This document shows, piece after piece, positions 45,905 to 55,935 of a stretch of DNA of 64,000 bases (its first letter is position 1; every line of letters begins with the position of its first letter). A program made the translations under genes and the position numbers. A model generated the notes under the pieces. That model was given only the letters and a program-made list of their open reading frames with translations. It was not told the DNA's origin and did not search any database. The stretch is from positions 1 to 64,000 of the forward strand of contig JHWS01000004.1 of assembly GCA_000687675.1 (NCBI GenBank), given 5' to 3'. This DNA is from Lachnospiraceae bacterium NC2008 (GTDB lineage Bacteria > Bacillota > Clostridia > Lachnospirales > Lachnospiraceae).

Positions 45905-46819
45905 ATGGCTTATAGTTTAGAGAAAAGATTAGTAATTGGAGTTTCATCAAGAGCACTTTTTGATCTGTCTATGGAGAATTCCATATTTGAGAAGGAAGGT
46001 GTTGATGCCTACTGTAAGTATCAGGTAGAACATGAGAATGAACCTCTTAAGCCTGGACCAGGATTCTCGCTTATTAAGGCACTTCTTAATATTAATAAGC
46101 TTCCAGGTCAGGAGGGCAGAGTTGAAGTAATTATTATGTCACGTAATAGTGCAGATACTTCACTTAGAGTTTTCAATTCTATCGAGCATTATGGCCTTGA
46201 TATTACAAGAGCTGCTCTTGCAAGCGGTGCAAGCCTAGCTCCATACCTAAGTGCATTTAAAACTGACCTCTTCTTATCAGGTTATGAAGATGATGTGGTA
46301 AGTGCTATAGAAGGTGGAGTTGCAGCTGGTATTATTTGCTCAGATGGAATACATGTATATGATGCTAATAAAGAAATCGGTCAGATTCGTATAGCATTTG
46401 ATGGCGATGCAGTTCTTTTCTCAGACGAATCAGAAGAGATATTTCAGAAGCAGGGTCTGGAAGCATTTGAAGAGAATGAAAGGGCCAATGCAACAAACCC
46501 TATGAAGGCAGGGCCGTTTGCAAAACTTCTTAAGACTATATCAGATCTTCAAAAGGAGTTTCCACAGGACCAGGTACCTATTCGTACAGCTCTTGTTACT
46601 TCTAGAAGTGCTCCAGCACATGAAAGAGTAATAAGAACACTTCGTGCATGGGAAGTAAGAATAGATGAGGCATTCTTTCTTGGAGGAGTATCTAAGAAGG
46701 AAGTGCTTGAAGCATTTGGGGCGCAGATATTCTTTGATGACCAGGTAGCACATACCAGGCCAGCAAGTGATGTGGTTCCAGCAGCTGTAGTACCAAGTAA
46801 GGTTACAGCTGGTAAATAA
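45905..46819 (+). CDS. 5'-nucleotidase (cytosolic type, PF06189-like)
   Basis: 304 residues. The N-terminal VIGVSSRALFDLSMENSIFE and the following KPGPGFSLIKALLNIN, then MSRNSADTSLRVFNSIEHYG, are typical for the bacterial relatives of cytosolic 5'-nucleotidase I. The late LGGVSKKEVLEAFGAQIFFD with acidic residues belongs to the HAD-like site. It should remove phosphate from nucleoside monophosphates in the cytoplasm. It precedes metF by 21 bases, but a functional link is not evident. Confidence 0.88.
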   Translation: MAYSLEKRLVIGVSSRALFDLSMENSIFEKEGVDAYCKYQVEHENEPLKPGPGFSLIKALLNINKLPGQEGRVEVIIMSRNSADTSLRVFNSIEHYGLDITRAALASGASLAPYLSAFKTDLFLSGYEDDVVSAIEGGVAAGIICSDGIHVYDANKEIGQIRIAFDGDAVLFSDESEEIFQKQGLEAFEENERANATNPMKAGPFAKLLKTISDLQKEFPQDQVPIRTALVTSRSAPAHERVIRTLRAWEVRIDEAFFLGGVSKKEVLEAFGAQIFFDDQVAHTRPASDVVPAAVVPSKVTAGK

Positions 46820-46840
46820 AAAGGAAAGGTTTTTTACAAG

Positions 46841-47719
46841 ATGAAAATTAGCGAGATATTAAAATCAGGACAGCCAACACTATCTTTTGAGGTGTTCCCA
46901 CCAAAGACAAGTGATGGTTTTGAAAAGGTTAAGTGTGCTACAGATGCAATAGCAGATCTTAAGCCTGACTTTATGAGCGTAACTTACGGAGCAGCAGGTA
47001 CAACTAAGGGATTTACAACAGAGATAGCAGCCAGTGTTAATAGTAAGGGAGTAGCAAGTCTCGCGCATCTTACATGTGTTAATGCATCAAGAGAGTCTTT
47101 AGATGAACAGCTTGAAGCATTTAAGGCGCAGGGTATTGAGAATATATTGGCGCTTCGCGGCGACCTTCCAGAAGGTGTAGCTTCAACAGCTGATTGGAAG
47201 TATAAGCACGCCAGCGAGCTTATTCCAGTAATAAAAGAACACGGCGACTTCTGCGTAGGCGGTGCATGTTATCCAGAAGTACATCCTGAATCATCAGACA
47301 GCTGGTCAGATATAGACAATATGAAGTATAAGGTAGAAGCAGGCTGCGACTTCCTTACAACTCAGATGTTTTTTGATAATAATATTTTCTTTAACTATCT
47401 GTATAAACTTCGTGATGCAGGTATAAGAGTACCTGTAGTTGCTGGTATTATGCCTGTAACCAATGCAAAGCAGATGGAGAGAATCCATAAATTAAGTCAG
47501 GCATTTTTACCACACAGATTTGTAGCTCTTCTTGATAAGTTCCATGACAACCCAGCGGCTATGCGTCAGGCTGGTATAGCTTATGCAACAGAGCAGATAA
47601 TAGACTTAATAGCTAGTGGAATAAACAATATTCACATATATACAATGAATAAGCCGGAGACAGCAACAGAGATTCAGGAGAATCTTTCTGAGATTATACC
47701 TTCATGCAAGAAGAATTAA
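46841..47719 (+). CDS. metF: Methylenetetrahydrofolate reductase
   Basis: 292 residues, TIM barrel with FAD. Family marks are LSFEVFPPKT with the catalytic Glu, SVTYGAAGTT, AHLTCVNAS, ILALRGDLP and FLTTQMFFDN. It reduces methylene- to methyl-tetrahydrofolate, the methyl donor for MetH encoded two genes later. Its end overlaps the next gene by 16 bases. No SAM or cobalamin riboswitch is recognisable upstream. Confidence 0.95.
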   Translation: MKISEILKSGQPTLSFEVFPPKTSDGFEKVKCATDAIADLKPDFMSVTYGAAGTTKGFTTEIAASVNSKGVASLAHLTCVNASRESLDEQLEAFKAQGIENILALRGDLPEGVASTADWKYKHASELIPVIKEHGDFCVGGACYPEVHPESSDSWSDIDNMKYKVEAGCDFLTTQMFFDNNIFFNYLYKLRDAGIRVPVVAGIMPVTNAKQMERIHKLSQAFLPHRFVALLDKFHDNPAAMRQAGIAYATEQIIDLIASGINNIHIYTMNKPETATEIQENLSEIIPSCKKN

Positions 47720-48333
47720 CTTATCCAACAACCCCTTTACTTGTAAAGGCTGATGATCTTCCCATTGACCCATATGAAGTGCTTAGATATATAGGCTACA
47801 GAAAGGATCAGGTAACAGAGGAAGATATAAAACAAGTTAATGAGAGAATAAAGAAAGCAAGACCTTTTATAGCACCGAAAGCGTGCTATAGAAGGTTTAA
47901 TGTGCTTGTGAAGGGAGATGGATATATAGAGCTTCCATATGGAGAAGTTTTATCTAAAGACCTTACAAGAAATCTTACAGGCTGCGATTCTATATTTATG
48001 ATAGCTTGCACTATTGGACCTCTTTATGACCGTAATATGGTTAAGAACAGGCGTATATCTATGGCAGAAGCATCTTACCTTCAGGCTATAGGGGCTGCAG
48101 CAGTTGAAGATGTCGTTGATATACTCAATAAAGAACTTGAAAGACAGGTTAAGGAAGAAGGCAAGACTTTAAAACCAAGATACAGTCCTGGTTTTGGAGA
48201 CTATACACTTGAAAATCAAAAGGGACTGTTTCAGGTCTTAGCGCCAGAAAAATTCACAGGAATAACCCTTATGAATACACTTATTATGGCACCTGAGAAA
48301 TCGGTCACAGCGATTATAGGAATAAAGAACTAG
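47704..48333 (+). CDS. Stand-alone methionine synthase reactivation domain protein
   Basis: 209 residues resembling the C-terminal activation domain of MetH: PYEVLRYIGYRK at the start, DSIFMIACTIGPLYDRN, and YSPGFGDYTLENQKGLFQVL. In long MetH enzymes this domain binds SAM and re-methylates cobalamin. Here it is a separate gene directly ahead of a MetH that lacks it, so it likely works in trans. It overlaps metF, so both are translated together. Confidence 0.88.
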   Translation: MQEELTYPTTPLLVKADDLPIDPYEVLRYIGYRKDQVTEEDIKQVNERIKKARPFIAPKACYRRFNVLVKGDGYIELPYGEVLSKDLTRNLTGCDSIFMIACTIGPLYDRNMVKNRRISMAEASYLQAIGAAAVEDVVDILNKELERQVKEEGKTLKPRYSPGFGDYTLENQKGLFQVLAPEKFTGITLMNTLIMAPEKSVTAIIGIKN

Positions 48334-48342
48334 GAGATATTA

Positions 48343-50835
48343 ATGAAATTTACTGAAAAGTTATACGACGGATTTACATATTTCGATGGAGGCTGCGGAA
48401 GTATACTGCAGGCACAGGGCTTACAGCCAGGTGAACTTCCAGAAACATGGAATGTGAACCATGCAAGAATCATACAGCAGATGCATTTTGATTATCTCCT
48501 TAGTGGTGTCAATGTTCTTACAACTAATACATTCGGTGCAAATCCATATAAGTTTGGTGATGAGGGAGAATACTCTTTAAAGGCTGTTATATCTGCAGCT
48601 ATTAACAATGCAAGAATAGCTATAGAAGCAGTAGAAAAGGGAGTGGACCTTGATGGCAATCCTCTTTGCGAGGAAGACCTTAAGCTTGTTGCTAAGGACC
48701 ACTTTATAGCTTTCGATATTAGTTCACTTGGTAAACTACTTAAGCCAATTGGTAATCTTGATTTTGAAGATGCAGTTACTGCATTTAAGGCAGTTGTTAG
48801 AGCTGGTGTAGATTCTAAACCCGACTTAGTTCTTGTTGAAACTATGACAGATGGTTATGAGGCTAAGGCATGTATACTTGCTGCTAAGGAAGAGTCTGAC
48901 CTTCCTATAGTTTTAACATGCGCATTTGACGAAAGTGCCAAACTTCTTACAGGTACACCACCTAAAGCTGTAGTAGCTATGGCAGAAGGTCTTGGAGTTG
49001 TAGCTGTTGGTATAAACTGTTCACTTGGACCAGAACAGATGATTCCTGCTGTTGAAGAGATAGCAGAGTATGCATCGGTTCCAGTTGTATGTAATCCGAA
49101 TGCAGGTCTTCCTCGTTCAGAAAATGGAAAGACTGTATATGATGTAGGACCAGATGATTTTGCAGAGTCTATGTCTAAGATTATAGATGCTGGCGCTGTT
49201 GTTCTTGGTGGTTGCTGCGGTACTACACCTGCTCATATAAGAGCACTTAATATTATGTCTAGAAGTAAGACTCCTTCTAAGATTACAAAGAAGAACCACA
49301 GCATAATTACTTCATATACACATGCAGTAGAGTTTGATAAGAAGCCTATTCTTATAGGTGAAAGAATTAATCCAACAGGTAAGAGTAAGTTTAAGCAAGC
49401 CCTTCGTGACCACAATATTGATTATATTATTCAGGAAGGTTTAACTCAGCAGGATAACCATGCTGACGTACTTGATGTTAATGTAGGTCTTCCTGAAATA
49501 GACGAAGTTGCTATGATGGTGGAAGTTGTAACAGAGCTTCAAAGTGTTACAGATCTCCCACTTCAGATAGATACAACAGACCCTATAGCTATGGAGAAGG
49601 CTCTCCGTATCTACAACGGTAAAGCTATGGTTAACTCTGTTAATGGTAAGGAAGAGGTTATGGAAGCTGTGTTTCCGCTTGTTCAGAAATACGGCGGTTT
49701 CGTAGTTGCTCTTACTATTGATGAGGATGGTATACCAGATACTGCTCAGGGCCGTATAGAGATTGCTAAGAAGATATATAAGAAGGCAGCAGAGTATGGT
49801 ATCGATAAGAAGGATATTATCGTTGACCCACTTTGTATGAGCATCTCTGCTCAGCCTGATTCAGCACTAGTTACTTTAGAGGCTGTAAGACTTATTAGAG
49901 ATGAACTTGGCGGCAAGTCTTCGCTTGGTGTATCTAATATTTCATTTGGTCTTCCACAGAGAATTATAGTAAATAGTAACTTCTTTACTATGGCTATGCA
50001 GTGCGGACTTAATGCAGCTATTATGAACCCTAACTCAGTTGAGATGATGAAGGCATATTATAGTTTCAATGCCTTATCTAACATAGATAATAACTGCGGC
50101 GAATATATTGAATTCGCAACATCCATACCGGAAACTACGGTAGTCTCTCCCAGCGGGGCTGCAGCAGGATCTGCAGACCAGGTAAAATCCGCTGGCGCAG
50201 GCGGTGCTAACAAAGATCCTCTTATTGAAGCTATTAACAGAGGACTTAAAGACAGGGCTGCATCTATTACAAAAGAATATCTTGAATCAAAAGAATCTAT
50301 AGAGATTATTGATGGTTATCTTATACCTGCTCTTGATATTGTTGGTAAGGGATTCGAGGCTAAAACTGTATTCCTTCCACAACTTCTTATGGCGGCAGAG
50401 GCTGCATCGGCAGCATTTGACGTAATAAAGGCTAAGATGAATGAAGCAGGTGGTGATTCTGAGAAGAAGGGGAAAGTAGTTATGGCTACTGTTAAGGGAG
50501 ATATTCACGATATTGGAAAGAATATTGTAGTAACCCTACTTGAAAACTACGGCTATGAAGTCTTCGACCTTGGAAAGGATGTTCCGCCAGAACTTATAGT
50601 AGAAACTGCTAAGGCCAATGATTGTAAGATGGTAGGCTTAAGTGCACTTATGACTACAACAGTTCCTTCTATGGAAGAAACAATTAAGCTTCTTCATGAA
50701 GAGGGAGTAGATACTAAGGTTGTTGTTGGTGGTGCGGTTCTTACTCAGGAATATGCTGATATGATTGGCGCTGATAAGTATGCTAAGGACGCCATGGAAA
50801 CAGTTAGATACGCAGAAGAACTTTTTGCAAAATAA
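48343..50835 (+). CDS. metH: Cobalamin-dependent methionine synthase without reactivation domain
   Basis: 830 residues. The homocysteine domain carries zinc ligands Cys226 (GINCS), Cys291 and Cys292 (GGCCGT). A pterin-binding domain follows (IGERINPTGK). A cap and the cobalamin-binding domain come last, with lower axial His722 in GDIHDIGK. The SAM-binding reactivation domain (about 330 more residues in E. coli) is absent and is supplied by the preceding gene. A GC-rich Ala/Gly stretch near 50130-50215 looks inserted between domains. It makes methionine using methyl-tetrahydrofolate from MetF. Confidence 0.95.
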   Translation: MKFTEKLYDGFTYFDGGCGSILQAQGLQPGELPETWNVNHARIIQQMHFDYLLSGVNVLTTNTFGANPYKFGDEGEYSLKAVISAAINNARIAIEAVEKGVDLDGNPLCEEDLKLVAKDHFIAFDISSLGKLLKPIGNLDFEDAVTAFKAVVRAGVDSKPDLVLVETMTDGYEAKACILAAKEESDLPIVLTCAFDESAKLLTGTPPKAVVAMAEGLGVVAVGINCSLGPEQMIPAVEEIAEYASVPVVCNPNAGLPRSENGKTVYDVGPDDFAESMSKIIDAGAVVLGGCCGTTPAHIRALNIMSRSKTPSKITKKNHSIITSYTHAVEFDKKPILIGERINPTGKSKFKQALRDHNIDYIIQEGLTQQDNHADVLDVNVGLPEIDEVAMMVEVVTELQSVTDLPLQIDTTDPIAMEKALRIYNGKAMVNSVNGKEEVMEAVFPLVQKYGGFVVALTIDEDGIPDTAQGRIEIAKKIYKKAAEYGIDKKDIIVDPLCMSISAQPDSALVTLEAVRLIRDELGGKSSLGVSNISFGLPQRIIVNSNFFTMAMQCGLNAAIMNPNSVEMMKAYYSFNALSNIDNNCGEYIEFATSIPETTVVSPSGAAAGSADQVKSAGAGGANKDPLIEAINRGLKDRAASITKEYLESKESIEIIDGYLIPALDIVGKGFEAKTVFLPQLLMAAEAASAAFDVIKAKMNEAGGDSEKKGKVVMATVKGDIHDIGKNIVVTLLENYGYEVFDLGKDVPPELIVETAKANDCKMVGLSALMTTTVPSMEETIKLLHEEGVDTKVVVGGAVLTQEYADMIGADKYAKDAMETVRYAEELFAK

Positions 50836-50863
50836 AGAGTCTTGTATAAAGGGGATAATTAAT

Positions 50864-52264
50864 ATGAAGAAAGTAATAATATCAATTACAGCACTTGCTC
50901 TTTTATTAACTATATTCTTAGTTATTATGAAGATGGAGTATGGCAAGATAGCTGATAAAACTGGAGGTAAGACTCAGGTTTCAGCAGAGACAGAAACTAC
51001 AAATGAGTCAGTAGAAGAAGCTGATGATAGTTCAAAAGGTCCACAACCTCATCAGTATCCAGAATATACTCCAGATCAGGTTACTAAGCCAGAAGGACCA
51101 GCTATAGCTACAGATGATCTTGCTGTTTTAGCTGCTTCTGAGAATGATACAGCAGGAGCAGGGGAAAGCACTGATGGAGAAACTTTATCTGGAACTGCAG
51201 GTATGGTATCAGCTCATGGGCTTGATTTCTACAGAGTATCTAGAAATCAGATTGGTATTCTCTGGTCAGAAGATACAGACCCTGAAGTTGTATCATATAC
51301 AATTTATAGATGTAGCGTAGTTAATAATGTAGGAGCTGGTGACTGGGTAAAACTTGCAACTGTTAACAGTGATGGAGTTAATGGTGGAAGTAAGAATGCT
51401 TACATAGATGTTTTATCTGATACTAAACCGGTACAGTATGGTTATGGTGTTCTTGCAACACTTAAGGACGGTTCTACATATACATCAGCTGGTATAGAAA
51501 CTATAGTAGCAAGTAATATTAGAGTATGTATTGATCCAGGGCATTTTGCAGGAAGAAATACGGTGGATGGACAGTACAGATACTGCGAAGGCAACTTCTC
51601 GCTTGTTATTGCAGGAGAGCTTGGAAAGAGACTTCATGCTTATGGAATATCATGTTCTTATACCAGAACAGGCCCAACTATAGCAATAGGTGGATATGCT
51701 AACGAAGAGCTTGATGGATATCATATTAAGCTTCGAGGCCAGTACGCAGCAGTAGATGGATGTGATTTATTTATATCCCTCCATACTAACTCTAATCAGG
51801 ACAATGCCCACGGCTATCCAACATTCTCACAGCCTAAGTCTATTAACCATCCACTTGTTATAGTTAATACACTTGCATGTAATAACCAGACAGCACTTAA
51901 TGTGGCTAACTCAATAGGAATCAACCTTGTTAATGCTAACTACAAGGCTAATCTTTCGACTGTAACAAACTATGCAAGTGCAGCGGTTGGTCAGGTTCCA
52001 GGCTGGGATAACAATATTAACGATTCTCTTAATGTTAATGGTATGACCTTATGCAGACTTAATAATAGTGGTAAGGACTACTATGGAGTACTTAAGGGGG
52101 CAACAGAGGTAGGCATACCTGGTATGATAGTAGAGCACGGTTTCCACTCTGTGCCAGAAGTAAGATATGCTGCTATGCAGGGCGGACTTGCTGGTATATG
52201 GGCTGATGCAGATGCCTATGGTATAGCATATGGATTTGGCTTTGTTGATAAGATATCTTACTAA
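50864..52264 (+). CDS. N-acetylmuramoyl-L-alanine amidase (Amidase_3), membrane-anchored
   Basis: 466 residues from ATG 50864 behind GGGGA. A hydrophobic segment (about 4-20) acts as signal or anchor. A low-complexity linker, rich in Glu, Ser and Thr, is followed by a small beta-rich domain (about 110-215), then the zinc amidase: VCIDPGHF with His227, a Glu in YCEGNFSL, SLHTNS, and the catalytic Glu in VEHGFHS. It cuts the bond between muramic acid and the stem peptide in the wall. It is the last gene before a terminator. Confidence 0.9.
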   Translation: MKKVIISITALALLLTIFLVIMKMEYGKIADKTGGKTQVSAETETTNESVEEADDSSKGPQPHQYPEYTPDQVTKPEGPAIATDDLAVLAASENDTAGAGESTDGETLSGTAGMVSAHGLDFYRVSRNQIGILWSEDTDPEVVSYTIYRCSVVNNVGAGDWVKLATVNSDGVNGGSKNAYIDVLSDTKPVQYGYGVLATLKDGSTYTSAGIETIVASNIRVCIDPGHFAGRNTVDGQYRYCEGNFSLVIAGELGKRLHAYGISCSYTRTGPTIAIGGYANEELDGYHIKLRGQYAAVDGCDLFISLHTNSNQDNAHGYPTFSQPKSINHPLVIVNTLACNNQTALNVANSIGINLVNANYKANLSTVTNYASAAVGQVPGWDNNINDSLNVNGMTLCRLNNSGKDYYGVLKGATEVGIPGMIVEHGFHSVPEVRYAAMQGGLAGIWADADAYGIAYGFGFVDKISY

Positions 52265-52350
52265 CTTAGTCTGCAAACAGTTGATATTACTGATATATCA
52301 ATAGCTGTGATTAATTTTGAAATAACAATTAGAAAAATAAATTAATTTAA

Positions 52351-52379
52351 AAGGCTTTATACTTGGTAAAGCCTTTTTC
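52351..52379 (+). terminator. Intrinsic terminator after the amidase gene
   Basis: AAGGCTTTA pairs with TAAAGCCTT around a seven-base loop, with TTTTT at 52374-52378. Confidence 0.9.
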
Positions 52380-52455
52380 TTATGATATAATTTTGCTCGG
52401 TAACGTTTTTTTGATACATGAATACTTGTATTATTATTATGCGGAGGATATAAAT

Positions 52456-53697
52456 ATGTATTCACTTGAAGAACTTAAGGCTGTTGACTCAGAAATCGCT
52501 GACGCAATAGTTGCAGAATCTAATCGTCAGAACGATCACATCGAACTTATTGCTTCTGAGAACTGGGTTAGTCACGCTGTTATGGCTGCAATGGGAAGTG
52601 TGCTTACTAACAAGTATGCTGAAGGTTATCCAGGAAAGAGATACTACGGCGGATGCGAATGTGTAGATGTTGTTGAGACACTTGCTATTGAAAGAGCTAA
52701 AGAATTATTCGGATGCGAATATGCTAACGTTCAGCCACATTCTGGTGCACAGGCTAATCTTGCAGTACAGTTTGCAGTATGTAAGCCAGGCGACACAATT
52801 ATGGGTATGAACCTTGATCACGGCGGACACCTTACACACGGTTCTCCAGCGAATATTTCAGGAACATATTTTAATATAGTACCTTACGGTGTTAACGACC
52901 AGGGCGTTATTGACTATGATAAGGTAAGAAGTATCGCACTTGAGTGTAAGCCACGTATGATTATCGCTGGTGCAAGTGCATATGCTAGAAAGATTGACTT
53001 TAAGAAGTTTAGAGAGATAGCAGATGAAGTTGGTGCAGTACTTATGGTAGATATGGCTCATATCGCTGGTCTTGTAGCAACAGGATATCACGAAAGCCCT
53101 ATTCCATATGCTGATGTAGTAACAACTACAACACATAAGACACTTAGAGGACCAAGAGGTGGTCTTATCCTTTGTAAGAGCGCTGAGGTTGCTAAGGAGT
53201 TCAACTTCAACAAGGCTATATTCCCAGGTATTCAGGGTGGCCCACTTATGCATGTAATTGCTGCTAAGGCAGTATGCTTTAAGGAAGCTCTTTCACCTGC
53301 ATTTAAAGAATACTGCAAGGGCATCGTAGACAATGCTCAGGCACTTTGCAAGGGACTTCAGTCAAGAGATATGAAGATTGTATCTGACGGTACAGACAAT
53401 CACCTTATGCTTCTTGATCTTACACCTTATAACCTTACAGGTAAGGAAGTTGAGAAGTGGCTTGATGAAGCTCATCTTACAGCTAACAAGAATACAATAC
53501 CAAATGATCCACAGAAGCCATTTGTTACATCAGGTATCAGACTTGGTACTCCTTCAGTAACAAGCCGTGGAATGAATACAGAAGATATGGACAAGATTGC
53601 TGAAGCAATTGCAATTATTGTTAAGGAGCACGAGGAAGGAATTCCAAAGGCTAGAAAGATAGTTGAAGAGTTAACAGCAAAATATCCATTAAAGTAA
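52456..53697 (+). CDS. glyA: Serine hydroxymethyltransferase
   Basis: 413 residues from ATG 52456, with GGAGGA upstream; the frame extends further left but has no ribosome site there. The cofactor lysine is Lys228 in [14 protein letters not shown]. Other marks are [22 protein letters not shown] and [10 protein letters not shown]. It interconverts serine and glycine and loads tetrahydrofolate with one-carbon units, feeding MetF. No glycine riboswitch is visible in the leader. Confidence 0.96.
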   Translation: MYSLEELKAVDSEIADAIVAESNRQNDHIELIASENWVSHAVMAAMGSVLTNKYAEGYPGKRYYGGCECVDVVETLAIERAKELFGCEYANVQPHSGAQANLAVQFAVCKPGDTIMGMNLDHGGHLTHGSPANISGTYFNIVPYGVNDQGVIDYDKVRSIALECKPRMIIAGASAYARKIDFKKFREIADEVGAVLMVDMAHIAGLVATGYHESPIPYADVVTTTTHKTLRGPRGGLILCKSAEVAKEFNFNKAIFPGIQGGPLMHVIAAKAVCFKEALSPAFKEYCKGIVDNAQALCKGLQSRDMKIVSDGTDNHLMLLDLTPYNLTGKEVEKWLDEAHLTANKNTIPNDPQKPFVTSGIRLGTPSVTSRGMNTEDMDKIAEAIAIIVKEHEEGIPKARKIVEELTAKYPLK

Positions 53698-53725
53698 TCA
53701 TTTGAAATAACAGAATAAAATTTAG

Positions 53726-53778
53726 CATGCAACGGGGGAATGTGTAATGGATATTACATGCTCACGTTGCATGTTTTT
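53726..53778 (+). terminator. Intrinsic terminator after glyA
   Basis: CATGCAACG and CGTTGCATG form a perfect outer stem, with an inner stem TGTAAT/ATTACA in the loop and TTTTT after it. Confidence 0.85.
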
Positions 53779-53841
53779 ATGATGTATAAAATATGATATA
53801 TCGGTAGAGGGTATATATCATTCAGAAAGGATTAGAGGAAA

Positions 53842-54414
53842 ATGAGTAAATTAACAGAGATCCGCTGGCACGGTAGAGGCGGACAAGGCGCGAAGACTGC
53901 CGCACTCCTTTTGGCAGACGTATGCTTCAAGATTGGTAAGAATGTACAGGGCTTCCCAGAATACGGTCCAGAGCGTATGGGTGCTCCTATCACAGCATTT
54001 GACAGAATTAGTGATAATCCAATCAGAGTTCACAGCAACATATACGAACCAGATTTCGTAGTAGTAGTTGATGAAACACTTCTTCATACTATTGATGTTA
54101 CTAAGGGACTTAAGAAAGACGGCGCTATCCTTATTAATACAGACAGAAAGGCTGAGGACCTTATGCCACAGCTTAATGGATATAAGGGCAAGGTATTTAC
54201 TATAGATGCTAGGGTAGTTTGTATGAAGACTCTTGGCAAGTATTTCCCTAACACACCTATGCTTGCTGCTGTTGTTAAGATAACAGGTCTTATGGAACCA
54301 GAGAGATTCCTTACAGAGATGGAAGAATCACTTAAACATAAATTCGCTAAGAAGCCAGAAGTGCTTGAAGGTAACATGAAAGCACTTAAGTTGGCGCTTG
54401 AGGAGGTGCACTAA
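53842..54414 (+). CDS. porC: Pyruvate:ferredoxin oxidoreductase, gamma subunit
   Basis: 190 residues. The start RWHGRGGQGAKTAALLLADV and PEYGPERMGAPITAFDRIS are characteristic of the gamma domain. This subunit helps bind coenzyme A. The gene order gamma-delta-alpha-beta equals porCDAB as known in Thermotoga. The complex makes acetyl-CoA and CO2 from pyruvate and reduces ferredoxin. A branched-chain keto-acid enzyme is possible, but the beta subunit fits Por. Confidence 0.88.
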   Translation: MSKLTEIRWHGRGGQGAKTAALLLADVCFKIGKNVQGFPEYGPERMGAPITAFDRISDNPIRVHSNIYEPDFVVVVDETLLHTIDVTKGLKKDGAILINTDRKAEDLMPQLNGYKGKVFTIDARVVCMKTLGKYFPNTPMLAAVVKITGLMEPERFLTEMEESLKHKFAKKPEVLEGNMKALKLALEEVH

Positions 54415-54716
54415 TGGCATTAAAAGCTAGTCAGATTAATGATGAAACAAAATGGCAGGATCTTACTGAAGGTCTTCAGATATATGAGCCAGCTACTTCT
54501 AAGACATTTGAAACAGGTGAGTGGAGAACTCAGACTCCTGTATTTGATGAAGAAAAATGTAAGCAGTGCTTACTTTGCGTACCATATTGCCCAGACAGCT
54601 GCATTCCTGTAGTTGATGGAAAGAGAAGAGCATTTGACCTTATGCACTGCAAAGGATGTGGAATATGCGTTAAGGCTTGCCCATTCGATGCAATATCTAT
54701 GAAACCAGGTAAATAA
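54414..54716 (+). CDS. porD: Pyruvate:ferredoxin oxidoreductase, delta subunit (2x[4Fe-4S])
   Basis: 100 residues with two ferredoxin motifs: CKQCLLCVPYCPDSC and CKGCGICVKACPFDA, enough for two 4Fe-4S clusters. It carries electrons from the thiamine site to free ferredoxin. The start codon shares a base with the porC stop (TAATG). Confidence 0.92.
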   Translation: MALKASQINDETKWQDLTEGLQIYEPATSKTFETGEWRTQTPVFDEEKCKQCLLCVPYCPDSCIPVVDGKRRAFDLMHCKGCGICVKACPFDAISMKPGK

Positions 54717-54735
54717 AGAAAGGTACGGTATTACA

Positions 54736-55917
54736 ATGAGAATTAAGAATAGAATGTCAGGTAATGAGGCACTTGGTCAGGCAATCAGACAGATTAATCC
54801 TGATGTTATGCCAGCATTTCCTATTACACCATCAACAGAGATACCACAGTTTGTATCTAATATGATTGCCAACGGAGAAGTTACAACACACTTTATTCCT
54901 GTTGAAAGCGAGCACAGTGCTATGAGTGCGGCTCTTGGTTCTGAAGCGGCAGGTTGCAGAACTATGACAGCTACATCATCATGTGGTCTTGCACTTATGT
55001 GGGAGGAACTTTACGTAGCAGCTTCTTCAAGACTTCCAATAGCTATGTGTGTAGTTAACAGAGGTCTTACAGGCCCACTTAATATCAATGCTGAGCACTC
55101 TGATTCTATGGGTGCAAGAGATTCAGGCTGGATTCAGATTTATGCTGAGAACAACCAGGAAGTATATGACAACATGCTTCAGGCTCACAGAATCTGCGAG
55201 CACGAAAGTGTAAGACTTCCTATTATGATTTGTCAGGATGGATTTATCACATCACATGCTGTTCAGAACATCGTACTTGAAGATGATGCTGATGTTAAGG
55301 CATTTGTTGGTGAATATAAGCCAGAGCATTATCTTCTTAAGGCTAATGAAACTATGGCACTTGGACCATATGCTAACAGCCCATACTGTATGGAAGCTAA
55401 GCGTGCACAGGCTGAAGGTATGATTCAGGCTAAGAAGGTTATTCTTGATGTTGCTAAAGACTTCGAGAAGATGACTGGTAGAAAGTATGGCTTCTTCGAA
55501 GAGTACAAGCTTGCTGATGCTGATTATGCAGTAGTTGCTATCGGTAGTGCAGCTGGTACTATGAAGGATGCAATTGATAAGCTTAGAGAAAAAGGCGTTA
55601 AGGCTGGACTTCTTAAGGTTAGAGTATTCAGACCATTCCCAGGTGAGGAGATGGCTAAGGCACTTGAGAACTGTAAGGCAGTTGCAGTTATGGATAGATG
55701 CGAAAGCTACAGCACACAGGGCGGACCTCTTGGAGCAGAGCTTATGTCAGCTATGTATAGAAACAAGAATAAGGCAGAAGCTATTAATATTGTATATGGT
55801 CTTTCAGGCCGTGATGTAACAGTTAGCGATGTGGAAGGTGTATTCGAAAGACTTGCTGATATTGCTAAGAACGGTGTTAAGGATAAGCAGTATACATACC
55901 TTGGACTTAGAGGTTAA
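54736..55917 (+). CDS. porA: Pyruvate:ferredoxin oxidoreductase, alpha subunit
   Basis: 393 residues. Recognisable stretches are MPAFPITPSTEIPQ, VESEHSAMSAALGSEAAG, TATSSCGLALMWEELY and RGLTGPLNINAEHSD. It provides part of the thiamine diphosphate site. The C-terminal domain (about 260-390) fits the pyruvate-type alpha subunit. Confidence 0.93.
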   Translation: MRIKNRMSGNEALGQAIRQINPDVMPAFPITPSTEIPQFVSNMIANGEVTTHFIPVESEHSAMSAALGSEAAGCRTMTATSSCGLALMWEELYVAASSRLPIAMCVVNRGLTGPLNINAEHSDSMGARDSGWIQIYAENNQEVYDNMLQAHRICEHESVRLPIMICQDGFITSHAVQNIVLEDDADVKAFVGEYKPEHYLLKANETMALGPYANSPYCMEAKRAQAEGMIQAKKVILDVAKDFEKMTGRKYGFFEEYKLADADYAVVAIGSAAGTMKDAIDKLREKGVKAGLLKVRVFRPFPGEEMAKALENCKAVAVMDRCESYSTQGGPLGAELMSAMYRNKNKAEAINIVYGLSGRDVTVSDVEGVFERLADIAKNGVKDKQYTYLGLRG

Positions 55918-55935
55918 TTAAGGGAGATTATTAAT

